DNA of 64,000 nucleotides. Source: Antilocapra americana (Eukaryota; Chordata; Mammalia; Artiodactyla; Antilocapridae). The notes under the pieces were generated by a model. It searched no databases. It was not told the origin of the DNA and saw only the letters and a list, made by a program, of their open reading frames with translations. Within the stretch, counting starts at the first letter, position 1; each line of letters begins with the position of its first letter. The position numbers and the translations under genes are program-made. Location of the stretch: positions 1,746,027 through 1,810,026 of the forward strand of contig ML660774.1 of assembly GCA_007570785.1 (NCBI GenBank). Direction: 5' to 3'. Below are positions 11,647 through 23,167 of the stretch, one piece after another.

Positions 11647-13157
11647 CAGTTTAATTGTATATATGTCCAAATTAAAAAATAGATATATACATATATTTTT
11701 TTTTTCTTGAGTGTGTGTAACTGTTTCAGAGCAAATAGAATTTGGAATTCTGTTTCTCCAAGGAACTTCTGTTGTTAACTTGAACATGTACTCTTTACAT
11801 ATTTATTTCTTTGCTAAGAAAAAGAAAACATACTTTTTATGTAAAGCCTGATTATTTATGCAGGGTCACATTTGTCCTCAAATGCGGGTACAACTGGCAT
11901 TTATAGTACCTCTTAAAATTTGTTGAGAAGAAATCTCAATTCTGAGAGAATATTTGGATTCAACAGCTATAATACCTTTCAATCCACTATTTAAAATATT
12001 TTTAGCCTCAGGGCTTGTGTTTCATTTGACAGCTATCTCATTTTCCTCTTCCTTTTGACTGCAATGGCTGATTCTTCTCAACCCTGAGGACATTTATACT
12101 TTATCATGAGAAGCTGAGTGGAACATTCTAGCTCCGGCACCACTGGCACATTTGCCCCCGTTTTGACCTGGTCATAGAGTTGGAAATCTGAATTTGGTTT
12201 CCTTCATGATGTTAGAAAGTTTTAAAAGTATAAAATTACTTGAACGTGTTGATTACTTGACATAACTCATGGAATATATCTGAAAGATGAATTTTTCTGA
12301 ACTTTCATATATAATTTATCTAACAATAACAAATATAATCCCATAAATCATTTATATCAATCATTCAAATCTGTGGAGTCACTGATCATTTTATATTGAA
12401 TTTCTAAGGTGAATATACTTAAAGTAAAGCAGAGTATAGTGTACAAAAATTGATGGGAGAAAGCTTTTTCCCCTGTCCATATTTGGGCTTTTAACTTTTT
12501 ATAATGAACTTAATATTTATTTCAAAGAGGATTAAAGTTTATTTCCTCATATATGATTACTATGGATAAACACCAAATTATCTATGTAAAATTGGTAAGA
12601 AATATCCAAAATACATCCAGGTCTTACTGATTTACACAACCAGGCCAAATTAAAATGGCTGGTTTCCTCTTTAACTAAATATTTGTTGCACAGTCTGAAT
12701 TTCTGACCTTAATTAGAATTTTGATCAGATTACTCAGGTTATTATGAAACACAGCTTTATTTAATACTTAATTTGAATATTGAAATAATTGTTAATTAAC
12801 TGACAAATAGCTTTTAATAGCTTAAGTATGTATCTACGTTCTAATATTTGGGGGACTATATTCAGAGAAAAATATGAAAAAAGTAAGAGGAAATAATTAT
12901 TAAGATTCTCTGTCATGGATTCCTAAACCCTGTCTCAAAATGCCTCACCAAAACGAGGGCTCCTTTTTTCAGCTCTCCTTGAAAGCAGGGCTCTGTTATC
13001 GATCAGACCCCAAATTCAGGCCTTTCAAGCTGTGTGTTCCTTGCCGAGTAAAAGTCTAGCTTTTCCCCCCCTTTTGAGCCAACACTTAAGAGTTCTCCCT
13101 TACAACTTCTGAAAGTATCAGTGTTTTTTATACTATAAATGAGACACGTGTGAGTAC
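11647..13157. other. Single-copy DNA, AT-rich
   Basis: No repeat or gene recognised over about 1.5 kb. Confidence 0.45.
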
Positions 13158-13168
13158 TTGCTTTGCTG

Positions 13169-13373
13169 GACTTCCCTGGGGGCTCAGTGGTCAAGAATCC
13201 ACCTGCCAATGCAAGAGACACTGCTTTGATCCCTGGGTTGGGAAGATCCCCCAGAGAAGGAAACGGCAACCCACTCCAGTATTCTTGCCTGGAGAATCCC
13301 ACAGACAGGGGAGTCTGGTGGGCTACAGTGATGGGGTCACAAAATAGTCTTGTGACTGAACAGCAACAACAAT
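13169..13373 (+). mobile_element. Bov-tA SINE with perfect target duplication
   Basis: Full tRNA head (gacttccctgggggctcagtgg) and Bov-A body ending in a cagcaacaacaa tail. Flanked by identical 11-bp copies of ttgctttgctg at 13158-13168 and 13374-13384, the mark of target-primed insertion. Confidence 0.95.
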
Positions 13374-13447
13374 TTGCTTTGCTGAACATTTTAAATTGTT
13401 CCAACAGTGTTTGCTATGCTGTAACTGTAAATGTATATAATCAGCTT

Positions 13448-13660
13448 GGATGTGTGCTTAGTCGCTTAATCATGTCTGATTCTGTGCAACCCCATGGACT
13501 GTAGCCCACCAGGCTCCTCTGTCCTTGGGGATTCTCCAGGCAAGAATACTGGAGTGGGTAGCCATACCCTCCTCCAGGGGATCTTCCCAGCCCAGAGACT
13601 GAACGCATGTCTCCCTCATTGCAGGCAGATTCTTTACTGTCTGAGCCACCAGGGAATCAG
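13448..13660 (-). mobile_element. Bov-tA SINE
   Basis: Reverse complement of Bov-tA: ccccatggactgtagcccac, tctccaggcaagaatactgg, and ctgagccaccaggga at the tRNA-head end. A weak possible target duplication aatcagc lies just outside each end. Confidence 0.92.
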
Positions 13661-13717
13661 CACTGATAAAACATGTGAAAACCACTGTAGAAGGTAGAAC
13701 CTGAGAGCACATCAAGC

Positions 13718-13850
13718 CAGACTGATGTGGTTTCAAAACCTGTTTCTTAGACACTATGTAACTTTGGATAAATTATAATATTATTACTATTATATTTACA
13801 ATACTAATGTCAGGATTAAATGAAAGAATGTATTAAAACCACACCGTGCC
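13718..13850 (+). mobile_element. MIR SINE, old
   Basis: Diverged MIR order on the plus strand: ttcaaaacctg, then cactatgtaactttggataaat, a run of attattacta, then caggattaaatgaaagaatg. This matches the MIR core and 3' part. Confidence 0.62.
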
Positions 13851-14465
13851 TCTTCCTGAGTGTTCACTGATCTCTATTTTACTAGTACTGATACTACTTC
13901 TGTTACTTAGTATAATTACAGTTAAATCTCTCACTCCCTCCTCTAATTGTCACTATAAAATAATCCGCATGGTAAACTTTCAGGGAGCTTCCCATGCCAG
14001 AGGATCACTAGTTGTAGAGAAATGGTTGTATGTGCAGTAAGAGCAGTCAGGCAGGACTTTGCTTTGGGTCGGGGTGGAGTCACAGCCAACTGGCCTGACC
14101 CTTGTACGGCTCGTGTGATAAACTGTAAATAACATATGTAGCTGACACTGAAGGCATTGGAGAGGGAACAGAAAGCAGATTCTGGTTAGATAATCATACT
14201 CAGAGGAGAGAGAGTAACAGGGTGAGTCCCCCATTTTTGCTAATATTAGACTGGAGGTAGGCAGAGTTGCATACAACAGCGAGGCTGTCAGGAGAAAATG
14301 CAAACTTAAGGCTTGAGAATCCAGAGAATTGAGTGAAGACAACATGACTGTGGGAGAGAGAAGGCAGACTCTAGGACCAGAAAGAGCCGGGAAGACAGTA
14401 CTCCAGTCATGTCTTTCTGTTTATCTGGGTGATCCCTGACCATGCGTTGATAGATCAGAATAAAA
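13851..14465. other. Single-copy DNA
   Basis: No repeat recognised. A 121-codon minus frame at 13980-14345 has no recognisable domain. Confidence 0.4.
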
Positions 14466-15780
14466 GCAGTTCAGTTAAGTTTCTCAGTTGGTCCGACTCT
14501 TTGCGACCCCATGAATCACAGCAGGCCAGGCCTCCCTGTCCATCACCAACTCCCGGAGTCCACCCAAACCCATGTTCATCGAGTTGGTGATGTCATCCGG
14601 CCATCTCATCCTCTGTCGTCGCCTTCTCCTCCTGCCGCTAATCCTTCCCAGCATCAGGATCTTTTCCAATGAGTCAGTTCTTCACATCAGGTGGCCAAAG
14701 TATTGGAGTTTCAGCTTCAACATCAGTCCTTCCAATGAACACCCAGGTCTGATCTCCTTTAGGATGGACTGGTTGGATCTCCTTGCTGTCCAAGGGACTC
14801 TCAAGAGTCTTCTCCAACACCACAGTTCAAAAGCATCAATTCCTCGGCTCTTAGCTTTCTTTATAGTCCAACTCTCACATCCCTACATGACTACTGGAAA
14901 AACCATAGCCTTGACTAGACAGATCTTTGTTGGCAAAGTAATGTCTCTGCTTTTCAATATGCTGTCTAGGTTGGTCATAACTTTCCTTCCAAGGAGTAAG
15001 AGCCTTTTAATTTTATGGCTGCAATCACCATCTGCAGTGATTTTGGAGCCCCCAAAAATAAAGTCTCTCACTGTTTCCCCATCTATTTCTCATGAAGTGA
15101 TGGACCAGATGCCATGATCTTAGTTTTCTGAATGTTGAGCTTTAAGCCAATTTTTTCACTCTCCCCTTTCACTTGCATCAAGAGGCTTTTTAGTTTCTCT
15201 TCACTTTCTGCCATAAGGGTGGTGTCATCTGCATATCTGAGGTTATTGATATTTCTCCTGGCAATCTTGATTCCAGCTTGTGCTTCTTCCAGCCCAGCGT
15301 TTCTTATGATGTACTCTACATATAAGTTAAATAAGCAGGGTGACAATATACAGCCTTGACATACTCCTTTTCCTATTTGGAACCAGTCTGTTGTTCCATG
15401 TCCAGTTCTAACTGTTGCTTCCTGACCTGCATACAGGTTTCTCAAGATCAAGTCAGGTGATCTGGTATGCCCATCTCTTTCAGAATTTTCCAGTTTATTG
15501 TGATCCACACAGTCAAAGACTTTGGCATAAGCAATAAAGTAGAAATAGACTTTTTCTGGAACTCTCCTATTTTTTCGATGATCCAGTGAATGTTGGCAAT
15601 TTGATCTTTAGTTCCTCTGCCTTTTATAAAACCAGCTTGAACATCTGTAAGTTCGTGGTTCACATACTGCTGAAGCCTGGCTTGGAGAATTTTGAGCTTT
15701 GCTTTACTAGCGTGTGAGATGAGTGCAATTGTGCAGTAGTTTGAGCATTCTTTGGCATTTCCTTTTTTTGGGATTGGAAT
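14466..15780 (-). mobile_element. BovB LINE, 5'-truncated 1.3 kb copy
   Basis: The plus strand is the complement of the BovB 3' 1.3 kb, from the cagttcagttaagtttctcag 3' tail through the C-terminal region (catccctacatgactactgg) and the reverse transcriptase core to tttttttgggattggaat. Full-length BovB is about 3.2 kb, so the 5' half is missing, the usual result of incomplete reverse transcription. It is the best preserved of the shorter copies. Confidence 0.96.
15083..15663 (-). pseudogene. BovB reverse transcriptase remnant
   Basis: Two overlapping minus-strand frames hold the polymerase core. The upstream frame (15448-15663) has QAGFIKGRGTKDQIANI and then a frameshift near 15550. The downstream frame (15083-15508) continues with GVCQGCILSPCLFNLY and the catalytic palm motif YADDTTLMAE, then KLNIQKTKIM. 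The YADD aspartates are intact, but the frameshift and missing N-terminal endonuclease rule out function. It belongs to the RTE-clade retrotransposon BovB, not to a virus. Confidence 0.93.
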
Positions 15781-15879
15781 GTATTACTTTAAATGATTAA
15801 ATTAGGAAAGATGAAAGATCATAAGTCAGTGATCTAAGTGTCTTATTAATAAACACAGGAAAGTAGCTAATTATTCAAA

Positions 15880-16604
15880 CAGTAAGAAGAAACAGTGTAA
15901 GAGCAGAAATCAATGAAATAAAAACAATTAAAAGAGAAAAATCAATACAATCAAATACTGATTCTTGGAGAAGTTCATTAAAATTGATAAAACTTTGCTG
16001 AAACTGGTTACAAACAAGTAGAGAAGATATGGATGAACAGTATCAGTAATGAATAAAGAAATGTTACTGTAGTTCCTGAGGAAAATAATAACAAGGGTCT
16101 ATTGTGAAAAACCCAATTCCAAGATCAACATTATCCTTAAAAGAGTCCAAATTTCCATAAGCTACATAAGAAAAAAAAGTTAATAGAAATAAACTTTCTT
16201 AATGAAAGGAATTAAATCCATAATTAACATCTTCCCTGCAGAGAAGAACTTAGCTAAGAGATGACTTCCCTGACAAGTTCCATGAATCTTTAAAGGATTT
16301 TTATTTTAAATATCTAGAAGTCCTTGTCAAGTCAATAATAAAACAACCCCAATATGGGTAGTCATTTTTAATAATTACTTTATAAAAGACATCTGAATGG
16401 TAAATAAGCATATAAAAAGATAATCATAAGTCACCAGGGAAATTCGAATTAAAGCTCCAGTGACACTTTGAAATTTAAAAGATACATTGATGAGAACGTG
16501 GAGCAACTGGAACTCTCCATACTTTGATGGGAATGTAAAATTGCAGTCATTTTGGAAAACAAATTATCATTAGAGAAAAAGTTAAATGTAAAATTCTATA
16601 TGAC
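15880..16604 (+). mobile_element. Old L1, left part (ORF2 region, with internal losses)
   Basis: Diverged plus-strand L1 ORF2 DNA: gagcagaaatcaatgaaata, attgataaaactttgctg, later aaaagataatcataagtcacc and gagaacgtggagcaactggaac. Large internal segments are missing. The match appears to resume at 17896, so the element is probably split by the insertion at 16605-17895. Confidence 0.65.
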
Positions 16605-16800
16605 AGATTGTCCTACAGAGTGAAGCCTGAAGCAGAACAAATTTATATTCATGCATGTCTGTGAATCTAAAAATTGGTACAGGTGAACCTAGTTCCAGGG
16701 CAGGAAAAGAGATGCAGATGCAGAAAATGGATGTGTGCCACAGTGGGGAAAGAAGAGGGTGAGATGAATTGAGAGAGTAGCGTAGACACAGATACACTGC
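16605..16800 (+). mobile_element. Younger L1 3' end, left part
   Basis: Starts agattgtcctacagagtgaag, the familiar L1 segment near the end of ORF2, and continues into the 3' UTR. It is interrupted at 16801 by BovB and resumes at 17705. Confidence 0.85.
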
Positions 16801-17704
16801 TGTTCAGTCACTAAGTCATGTCTGGGTCTTTGTGACCCCGTGGACTACAGCACGCCAAGCTTCCTTGTCCTTCAGTATCTCCCAGAGCTTGCTCAAACTC
16901 ATATCTATTATGTCGGTGATTCCATTCAACCATATTAATCTCGGTCGTCCCCTTCTCCTCTTGCCCTCAATCTTTCCCAGCATCAAGGTCTTTTCCAAGG
17001 AGTTGGGTCTTTGTATCAGGTGACCAAAGCATTGGAGCTTCAGCTTCAGCATCAGTCCTTCCAGTGCATATTCAAGGTTGATTTCCTTTAGGACTGACTG
17101 GTAGGATCTCCTTACAGACCAAGAGACTCTTAAGAGTCTCCTCCAACACCACAGTTCAAAAGCATCCATTCTTCAGTGCTCAGCTTTCTTTATGGTCCAT
17201 CTCTCATATCCATACATGACCACTAGAGAAACCATATCTTTGACTAGACAGACTTCTGTTGGCAAAGCAATGTCTTTGCTCTTTAATATGCTGTGTGGGT
17301 TTGTCATAGCTTTTCTTCCAAGCAGCAGGTGTCTTTTAATTTCATGGCTTTAGCCACTGTCCACAGTGAATTTGGAGTCCAAGAAAACAAAGCCTATCAC
17401 TCTATTTTTCCCAGTCAATTTGCCATGAAGTAATGGAATCAGATGCCATAATCTTGGTTTTTTTTAATGTAAATTTGAGGTCAACTTTTTCACTCTCCTC
17501 TTTCACCTTCATCAAGAGGCTCTGTGGTTCCTCTTTGCTTTCTGCCATTAGGGTGGTGTCATCTGTACATCTGAGGTTACTGATATTTCTCCCAGCAATC
17601 TTGATTCCAGCTTGTGCTTCATCCAGCCTGGCATTTTGCATGATGTACTCTGCATATATAAGTTAAATAAGCAAGGTGACAGTATACAGCCTTGATGTAC
17701 TCCT
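16801..17704 (-). mobile_element. BovB LINE inserted in an L1 3' end
   Basis: Complement of the BovB 3' 0.9 kb, from tgttcagtcactaagtcatg to cagccttgatgtactcc. The two L1 halves join cleanly across it, and tacact occurs at both junctions (16792-16797 and about 17706-17711), a short candidate target duplication. The minus frame at 16816-17169 covers the BovB C-terminus (ELWCWRRLLRVSW). Confidence 0.94.
17402..17641 (-). pseudogene. BovB reverse transcriptase palm remnant, catalytic motif altered
   Basis: The frame reads RLDEAQAGIKIAGRNISNL and then CTDDTTLMAES where BovB has YADDTTLMAES, so the tyrosine and alanine of the palm motif are replaced. This is decay in a dead copy. No longer polymerase frame surrounds it. 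Confidence 0.88.
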
Positions 17705-17895
17705 TGTACACTATCATGTAAAACAGATAGCTAGCTCAGTGCTCTGCGATGGCCTTGAGGGATGACAGGAGGGGTGGAAGGGGGATTCAAGAGGGAGGGG
17801 ATGTATGTATACATATGGTTGATTCATTTCATTATAGACCAGAAACTAACAACATTGTAAAGCAGTTATACTCCAATGCAAATAAAGGAAAAAAG
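17705..17895 (+). mobile_element. Younger L1 3' end, right part
   Basis: Continues the L1 3' UTR after the BovB insertion: tacactatcatgtaaaacag, atgtatgtatacatatggtt, cagaaactaacaacattgtaaag, then an A-rich tail (aaataaaggaaaaaa). Confidence 0.88.
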
Positions 17896-18255
17896 ACTAC
17901 ATAGGACCCAATAATCTCAGTTCTAGAACTTTGTCCAAGTGCAATGAAATACATATGCACATTGTCACCTGTACACAAATCTCAGGAGTATCACTGATAG
18001 TAATAGCCCCTCAATAGAAATAATCCAAATAATCTAAATGTTCATCCACTGATGCTAACACAATTTTGGTGTATCTGTGCTATTGAACGCATGCCGCAGT
18101 GAGAAGGAGCAAACAGTTGACACATATAACCATTTAGATCATTGCAAAATATGCTAAGTGAAAAAATTAGACAAGATGGCATTTTTGTAGAAAATATGAC
18201 ATTTTAGAAAAACCTAGTAATACTGACTAAAAGTAAAAAATAAATGCAGTACTTG
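17896..18255 (+). mobile_element. Old L1, right part
   Basis: Diverged L1 near the ORF2 end: cccaataatctcagttctag, tccaaataatctaaatgttc and atgctaagtgaaaaaattag. It is consistent with the continuation of 15880-16604. Confidence 0.65.
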
Positions 18256-18470
18256 TAAGGAGTCACCTATGATAGTATACATACTTTAGCTAATATCAAT
18301 AAGTAATTCATAAAGGAAGCGCACATATAAGCAACTGAAATTAACTTGGTTTTAACATAGACACTGATCTAGTTAATTCAGGACCCTGAAGACTCTCTTG
18401 TCTCCTAATTTCATATTGCTCCAAACCTAAGGAATCCCACCAGATGGTTGTGAATGACTTTTCATGACAT

Positions 18471-18689
18471 GGCTTCCCTGGTGGCTCAGACAGTAAAGAA
18501 TCTGCTTGCAGTCTGGGAGACCTGGTTTTGATCCCTGGTTGGGAAGAACCCCTGTAAATGGAATGTCAAGCCACTCCAGTATTCTTGCCTGGAAAATTCC
18601 ATGGGGCAGAGGAGCCTGGGAGGCTACAGTCCATGAGGTCGCAAAGAGTCGGACATGATTGAGTGACTAACATTTTCACTTTCACTTTT
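18471..18689 (+). mobile_element. Bov-tA SINE with target duplication
   Basis: Complete Bov-tA from ggcttccctggtggctcaga to a cattttcactttcactttt tail. Flanks ttcatgacat (18461-18470) and ttcataacat (18690-18699) match at 9 of 10 positions. Confidence 0.94.
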
Positions 18690-18700
18690 TTCATAACATG

Positions 18701-20050
18701 GGTTATGTCTCTAAAGTTAGCAAAGACATTAAGAACCAAGAATGTACTTATAACAAAATTTGAAAAAAAAAGTTCAAGAGTGAAAGGTATTATATAAACA
18801 ATTGAGAATGTCGTATTGCATTTGAACATAATCTTGATTCCTATGAATGAACTTGTTCACAGGCAAGCATTTAACCTGTCAAATACACCTTTAACATTTG
18901 CTTGAAGCAGCCATTAACAACATATAATGAAATAACCATTATGCATACTTAAAATGGTGTTAAACATGGGACTTGTAAGCCTAAAGACAATTTTTTAAGT
19001 GACTTTCTAAAATACTCAGATTCTTTGTATTCATAGTCATAAGAGAAAGAAAGGCAAAATGATTTTATGTGGTAGGAACCTGAACTCCACATTAGACGAC
19101 AGTTAGAACAGTTCTTGACTATATTAAAAAAAAATGGTTCCAAAAAGTCTATACTCCATGGCAACAATCATACCATTTTAAATCAATGGGAATTTTAGAA
19201 TGCAGCAAAGGGATTGAATTGAGCCCAGAGTAATTAATTAAAATGACAAATGTGTGTAAATAATGAATATAGACCATTGTAATTAGAGACTCACCAGGTG
19301 TAGTAAATACGCTGTACTTTCATTTTCAAAATTGCTTATAGCCTGATAGTGAGGTGATTTTCCAGGGCTCATCTGAAATCCCAAGTCTCTGCAGACGATG
19401 GTTGATCTAGTTAGAGTTTCCCTTGCAACAGTGAGTATGCATCTAAAGACATGCAGAGGTGATAAAATAAATGTGTAGACTAGTTCAGAAAATGAGGAAT
19501 CTCTGTATGAGGTAAAGAGGTGAGTGGCCTAATTAACTTGGGGCTGGGAGGAAAGATAATTCATATTTTGTCTTTAGAACAAGGTTAGCTAAAATATTTG
19601 TACCTCTTTAATTGAGTGTTTTCAAAATGTTGCCAAAAAACTACACAAATCTCTCCTCTTTTAAAAACTTGAGATTTGTCCAAATGTGATTAATTTGATA
19701 ACTTATCTTTCCCAATTTACAAAATGGAAATTCACAGCTGTTCCTAATTACAAGCCTACCCTTCATAAAATAATCCAATAAAACCATCCAAATTTACTAG
19801 AAGGTTAAGTTCAGATACACTGACTTGAATTAACAAAGGACACTGTTTTGTTTTGTTTTTTTACTTAATCCTTAAAAAATGATTGCATTAATACACTTAA
19901 ATGATTTGGAAAATATTTTTAATGTAATTGATGGAAAGGTTTAGAGAACAAAGAAACAAGTGACTAAAATATTGTCATTTATATTGAATATAAATGAAAA
20001 CAAAACACCTAAAATTCTGATAACCAGTAGATTCTTTTTCTTGAAGCTTT
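18701..20050. other. Single-copy DNA, AT-rich
   Basis: No repeat or gene recognised. Confidence 0.45.
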
Positions 20051-20248
20051 GCTGCATGCTCAGTCATGTCTGACTATTTCTGACCCCATAGACTATAGGT
20101 TGCCAGGCTTCTTTGTCCATAGATTTTCCAGGCAAGAATACTGAAGTGGTTGCCATTTCCTCCTCCAAGGCATCTTCCCGACCCAGTGAGTGAACGCGTG
20201 TCTCCTGCATTGCAGGCAGATTGTTTACCACTGAGCCACCTGGGAACC
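20051..20248 (-). mobile_element. Bov-tA SINE
   Basis: Reverse complement of Bov-tA: catgctcagtcatgtctgac, ttccaggcaagaatactgaa, and accactgagccacctgggaa at the tRNA-head end. Flanks cttgaagcttt and cttggagcatt are a possible diverged target duplication. Confidence 0.92.
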
Positions 20249-20625
20249 GTCTTGGAGCATTAGAGGATCACAAGAATCATCAGCCTCAGCTTCTGTAGGT
20301 TGGCTTCAAGCAACTCCACTGAGAATGTGCATAGTTAATTTTATACAGTCTCCAAATACGTACCCTTTTACTGTTTTCTTCAAATTTAGAATTTTTGTAT
20401 CTTGATTATATATAGATGAGAACCAGTTGTGTAAACTAAAATATTTACATATTAAAATTATATTAATACTGCTGTAAACTATGCAAAAAAATAATGAGAA
20501 AACGTCTACGTTCGTAGAACTGCATGTCAGCCTGGCAGAGCCCCACTGAGGGGATTTCCAGTACCACCTCATTCACTGTTTACCCACATTCATCTACTCA
20601 TACAGCATGGTTAGTCCTCCAGTTC
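20249..20625. other. Single-copy DNA
   Basis: No repeat or gene recognised. Confidence 0.4.
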
Positions 20626-21270
20626 TTTCTCTTTTATTACTGAACTGCAATTGAGTTACAGTCTTTTGTTAATTTTTGCTGTATAGCCAAGTGACTCAGT
20701 TATATGTGTGTGTTCAATTATGTTCTTTTCCATCATGGCCTATCACAGGATGGTGAATGTAGTTCCCTATGTTATACAGTAGGACCTTTCTTATCCATTT
20801 TATATATAATGGCTTATATTTGCTAACCCCAGCCTCCCATTCCCTCCCTCCTTCCACCCCACCCCCTTGGCCACCACGAGTGTGTTCTCCATGTCTGTGG
20901 GTCTGTTTCATAGATAGGTAGACAGGTTCATCTGTGTCATATTTCAGATTCCACTTATAAGCAATACCATATGGTATTTGTGTCTGACTTTGCTTAGCAT
21001 AGCTCCATCTGTGTTCCTGCAAATGGCATTATTTTGTTCCTTTTATGGCTGAGTAATATTCCATCACATATATGTACAACATCTTCATCCATTCATCTGC
21101 CAGGGGACACTGAGGTTGTTTCCGTGTAGTGACTATTGTGAACAGTGCTGCTATGAACATGGGGTGCATGCATCATTTTGAGTTATAGTTTTCTTTGGCT
21201 ATGTATCCAGGCATGGGATTGCTGCATCATACAGTAGTTCTATTTTTAGTGTTCTAAGGAACCAACAGTG
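20626..21270 (-). mobile_element. L1 3' end, about 0.65 kb
   Basis: Complement of an artiodactyl L1: tgctgtatagccaagtgac, atgttatacagtaggacc, tggctgagtaatattccatc, gtgctgctatgaacatgggg and gtagttctatttttagtg in order. Moderately diverged, 5'-truncated near 21270. Confidence 0.88.
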
Positions 21271-22379
21271 TAGGGAGTCCTCCACTTCTAGATAGTTCCC
21301 TTCTGCTATGAATGTGTGTCCAGTTGTCTGCTTCTTAGAGCTGGCATCGACCTTCCTCATCTACTGTTGGTTTTCAGACTGGCTCCATACTATAGGGCAA
21401 GGAGAAATCCAAGAAAGAGGCAGACCACTCTAGGTGGGTAGGGGGCAGGTTTGATAAATAAGCTACCACTTACATATGGTGGGATATGTAACTCATACCA
21501 AGTAAGTGGGGAGCTTACATATAAGAGACCCCCAAGATAAGGAGATCTCTGCACTCACCCCAAGATAAAGAGATCTCTACACTCACCCACAAGAATATGA
21601 ACTGTATACACAGACAGAGGACTTAACTGCATTCAGTCATGTCTACCACCCAGAGACCTCCAGGACACATTGCTCTCTTAAGGACACAGCCTTGGCAGTG
21701 TCTCCTAGTGCGGGACCAGTGGGCAGAGTTATACTCCAAGGGCAAGGGAGAGAGTGAGGAGCCTCTGATTGCCCAGGTCCAGCGAGTGGGCCCCTCAGTG
21801 GTCACATCCTCTCCAGGACTTCCTCCAACATCCGCCAGCACTGGAGGAGGACTGGGAGCATGCAGACCATCGATTCATCCCCCTCTTCTAGGGATGTTTT
21901 ATTGTATGCTTTAAACAGAAATTCTCGAACTGTTACTTGACCTGTCTGGTTTCATATTGCCAGTAGGACTGCAGTCAAGATTCTAACAAAGGGACGTCTA
22001 TTCCCAAAGCCTACGTTGCTTCTTTGGGAGGATGTTGTCCTTAGATACCCCTACTTTTCTTGATCATTCTTCAGGATGTGTCTCAGAGCCACTGTACATG
22101 ACACCCCTGATGCATGCTGACTAGAGTTGCCAAAGGTGCCCTTCACATGGGCAAAAGTGTGCCCGCTTTTGGGAGTTGCCTGGTACAACTACTCGTGTAT
22201 CTTGAAATTTCCAGTCCTTCACCTTATTTTTGATTTGATTCTGGGAATCAAAATAAAAAAAGTAGAAAAATGTACTTTTCTAGAGTAGATTATCTTAGTA
22301 TCCAGAATTTAGCAATTGGAGTACATTTTTTTCCGGACTGACATAATACATGTAACATGATATAAGAATACATACATAG
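21271..22379. other. Unclassified segment, possibly an LTR-derived relic
   Basis: Not L1, BovB or SINE. Its composition differs from its neighbours, with G+C-richer blocks around 21620-21880. It contains a 28-bp tandem duplication and a TATA-like gtataca near 21607. These features would fit an old LTR, but no LTR ends, primer site or coding remnant could be identified. The overlapping open frames at 21623-21914 on both strands resemble no known protein. Confidence 0.3.
21530..21585. repeat. 28-bp tandem duplication
   Basis: Two adjacent 28-bp units, each beginning ccccaagataa and ending cactca, differ by two G/A changes. The second unit starts exactly where the first ends, at 21558. Confidence 0.95.
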
Positions 22380-22387
22380 TACAGAAT

Positions 22388-22612
22388 GGGCTTCTCTGAT
22401 GGCTCAATGGGCGAAGGATCCACATGCAATGCAGGAGACATGGAGAAGTGGGCTTGATCCCTGGTTTGAGAAGATCCCCTGGAGGAGGAAATAGCAACCC
22501 ACTCCAATATTCTTGTCTGAAAAATCCCGTGGACAGAGGAACCTGGCAAGCTACAGTCCATAGCGTTGCAAAGAGTCAGACATGACTAAACGACTAAGCA
22601 CTCACACACAAA
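22388..22612 (+). mobile_element. Bov-tA SINE with target duplication
   Basis: tRNA head gggcttctctgatggctcaa, Bov-A body and a tail ending in cacacacaaa. Flanked by identical 8-bp tacagaat at 22380-22387 and 22613-22620. The head-body linker carries a short extra segment (atggagaagtgggc). Confidence 0.94.
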
Positions 22613-22620
22613 TACAGAAT

Positions 22621-23158
22621 ACCCATAATATTCAGGTGCATTTTCTTCCATATATGAATTTACAAAGTTTCTTGATACTATCTTCTGTCATTGTGCCTTG
22701 CATTATAAAAAACAAAAATATTTGGTGGATGAATACATAAGTGTTTAGTTTCTACAGAGTGAAATTCTTGGCACAATTTTAGTAATTCACTTTTTAATGT
22801 ATGTACCTACGCATGCATGTCTGTGAGTATGTTAGGTGTGCATTTCTCTGTGTAATCAAATGACCGTGTGGCCATGGTATATTTCATTGTATTTTGGCAA
22901 AACCTCAGGTACAAGTAACTGATAAAATAAGCTTTTTGATGATGGTCTGTTTCAAACTGAGAAATTAGAATTCCAGAGAATATATTGTACAGTAAATCAT
23001 AATTCATTTTAAAGAAAAATTGAACAAACTTAGAGCAAAGCACAGGTTGGGTAGAAAAAATGCTCTGAATGTAACACTGAATGCAGTGCTAAGATCTTTG
23101 TAACCATGAGACTTGTTTCACAATAGTATCACTTCTTGAGAAAGATTGACCCCCATCC
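22621..23158. other. Single-copy DNA
   Basis: No repeat or gene recognised. Confidence 0.4.
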
Positions 23159-23167
23159 CCCAGAAAC

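Noticed and set aside
13980..14345. 121-codon minus frame with hydrophobic runs
   Set aside because: No homology recognised, no signal of exon structure, and the composition fits a chance frame in single-copy DNA.
14572..15117. 181-codon plus-strand open frame
   Set aside because: It is antisense to the C-terminal region and 3' end of the BovB at 14466-15780. The same kind of antisense frame recurs over other BovB copies (46363-46665, 34001-34342), so it is a by-product of BovB composition.
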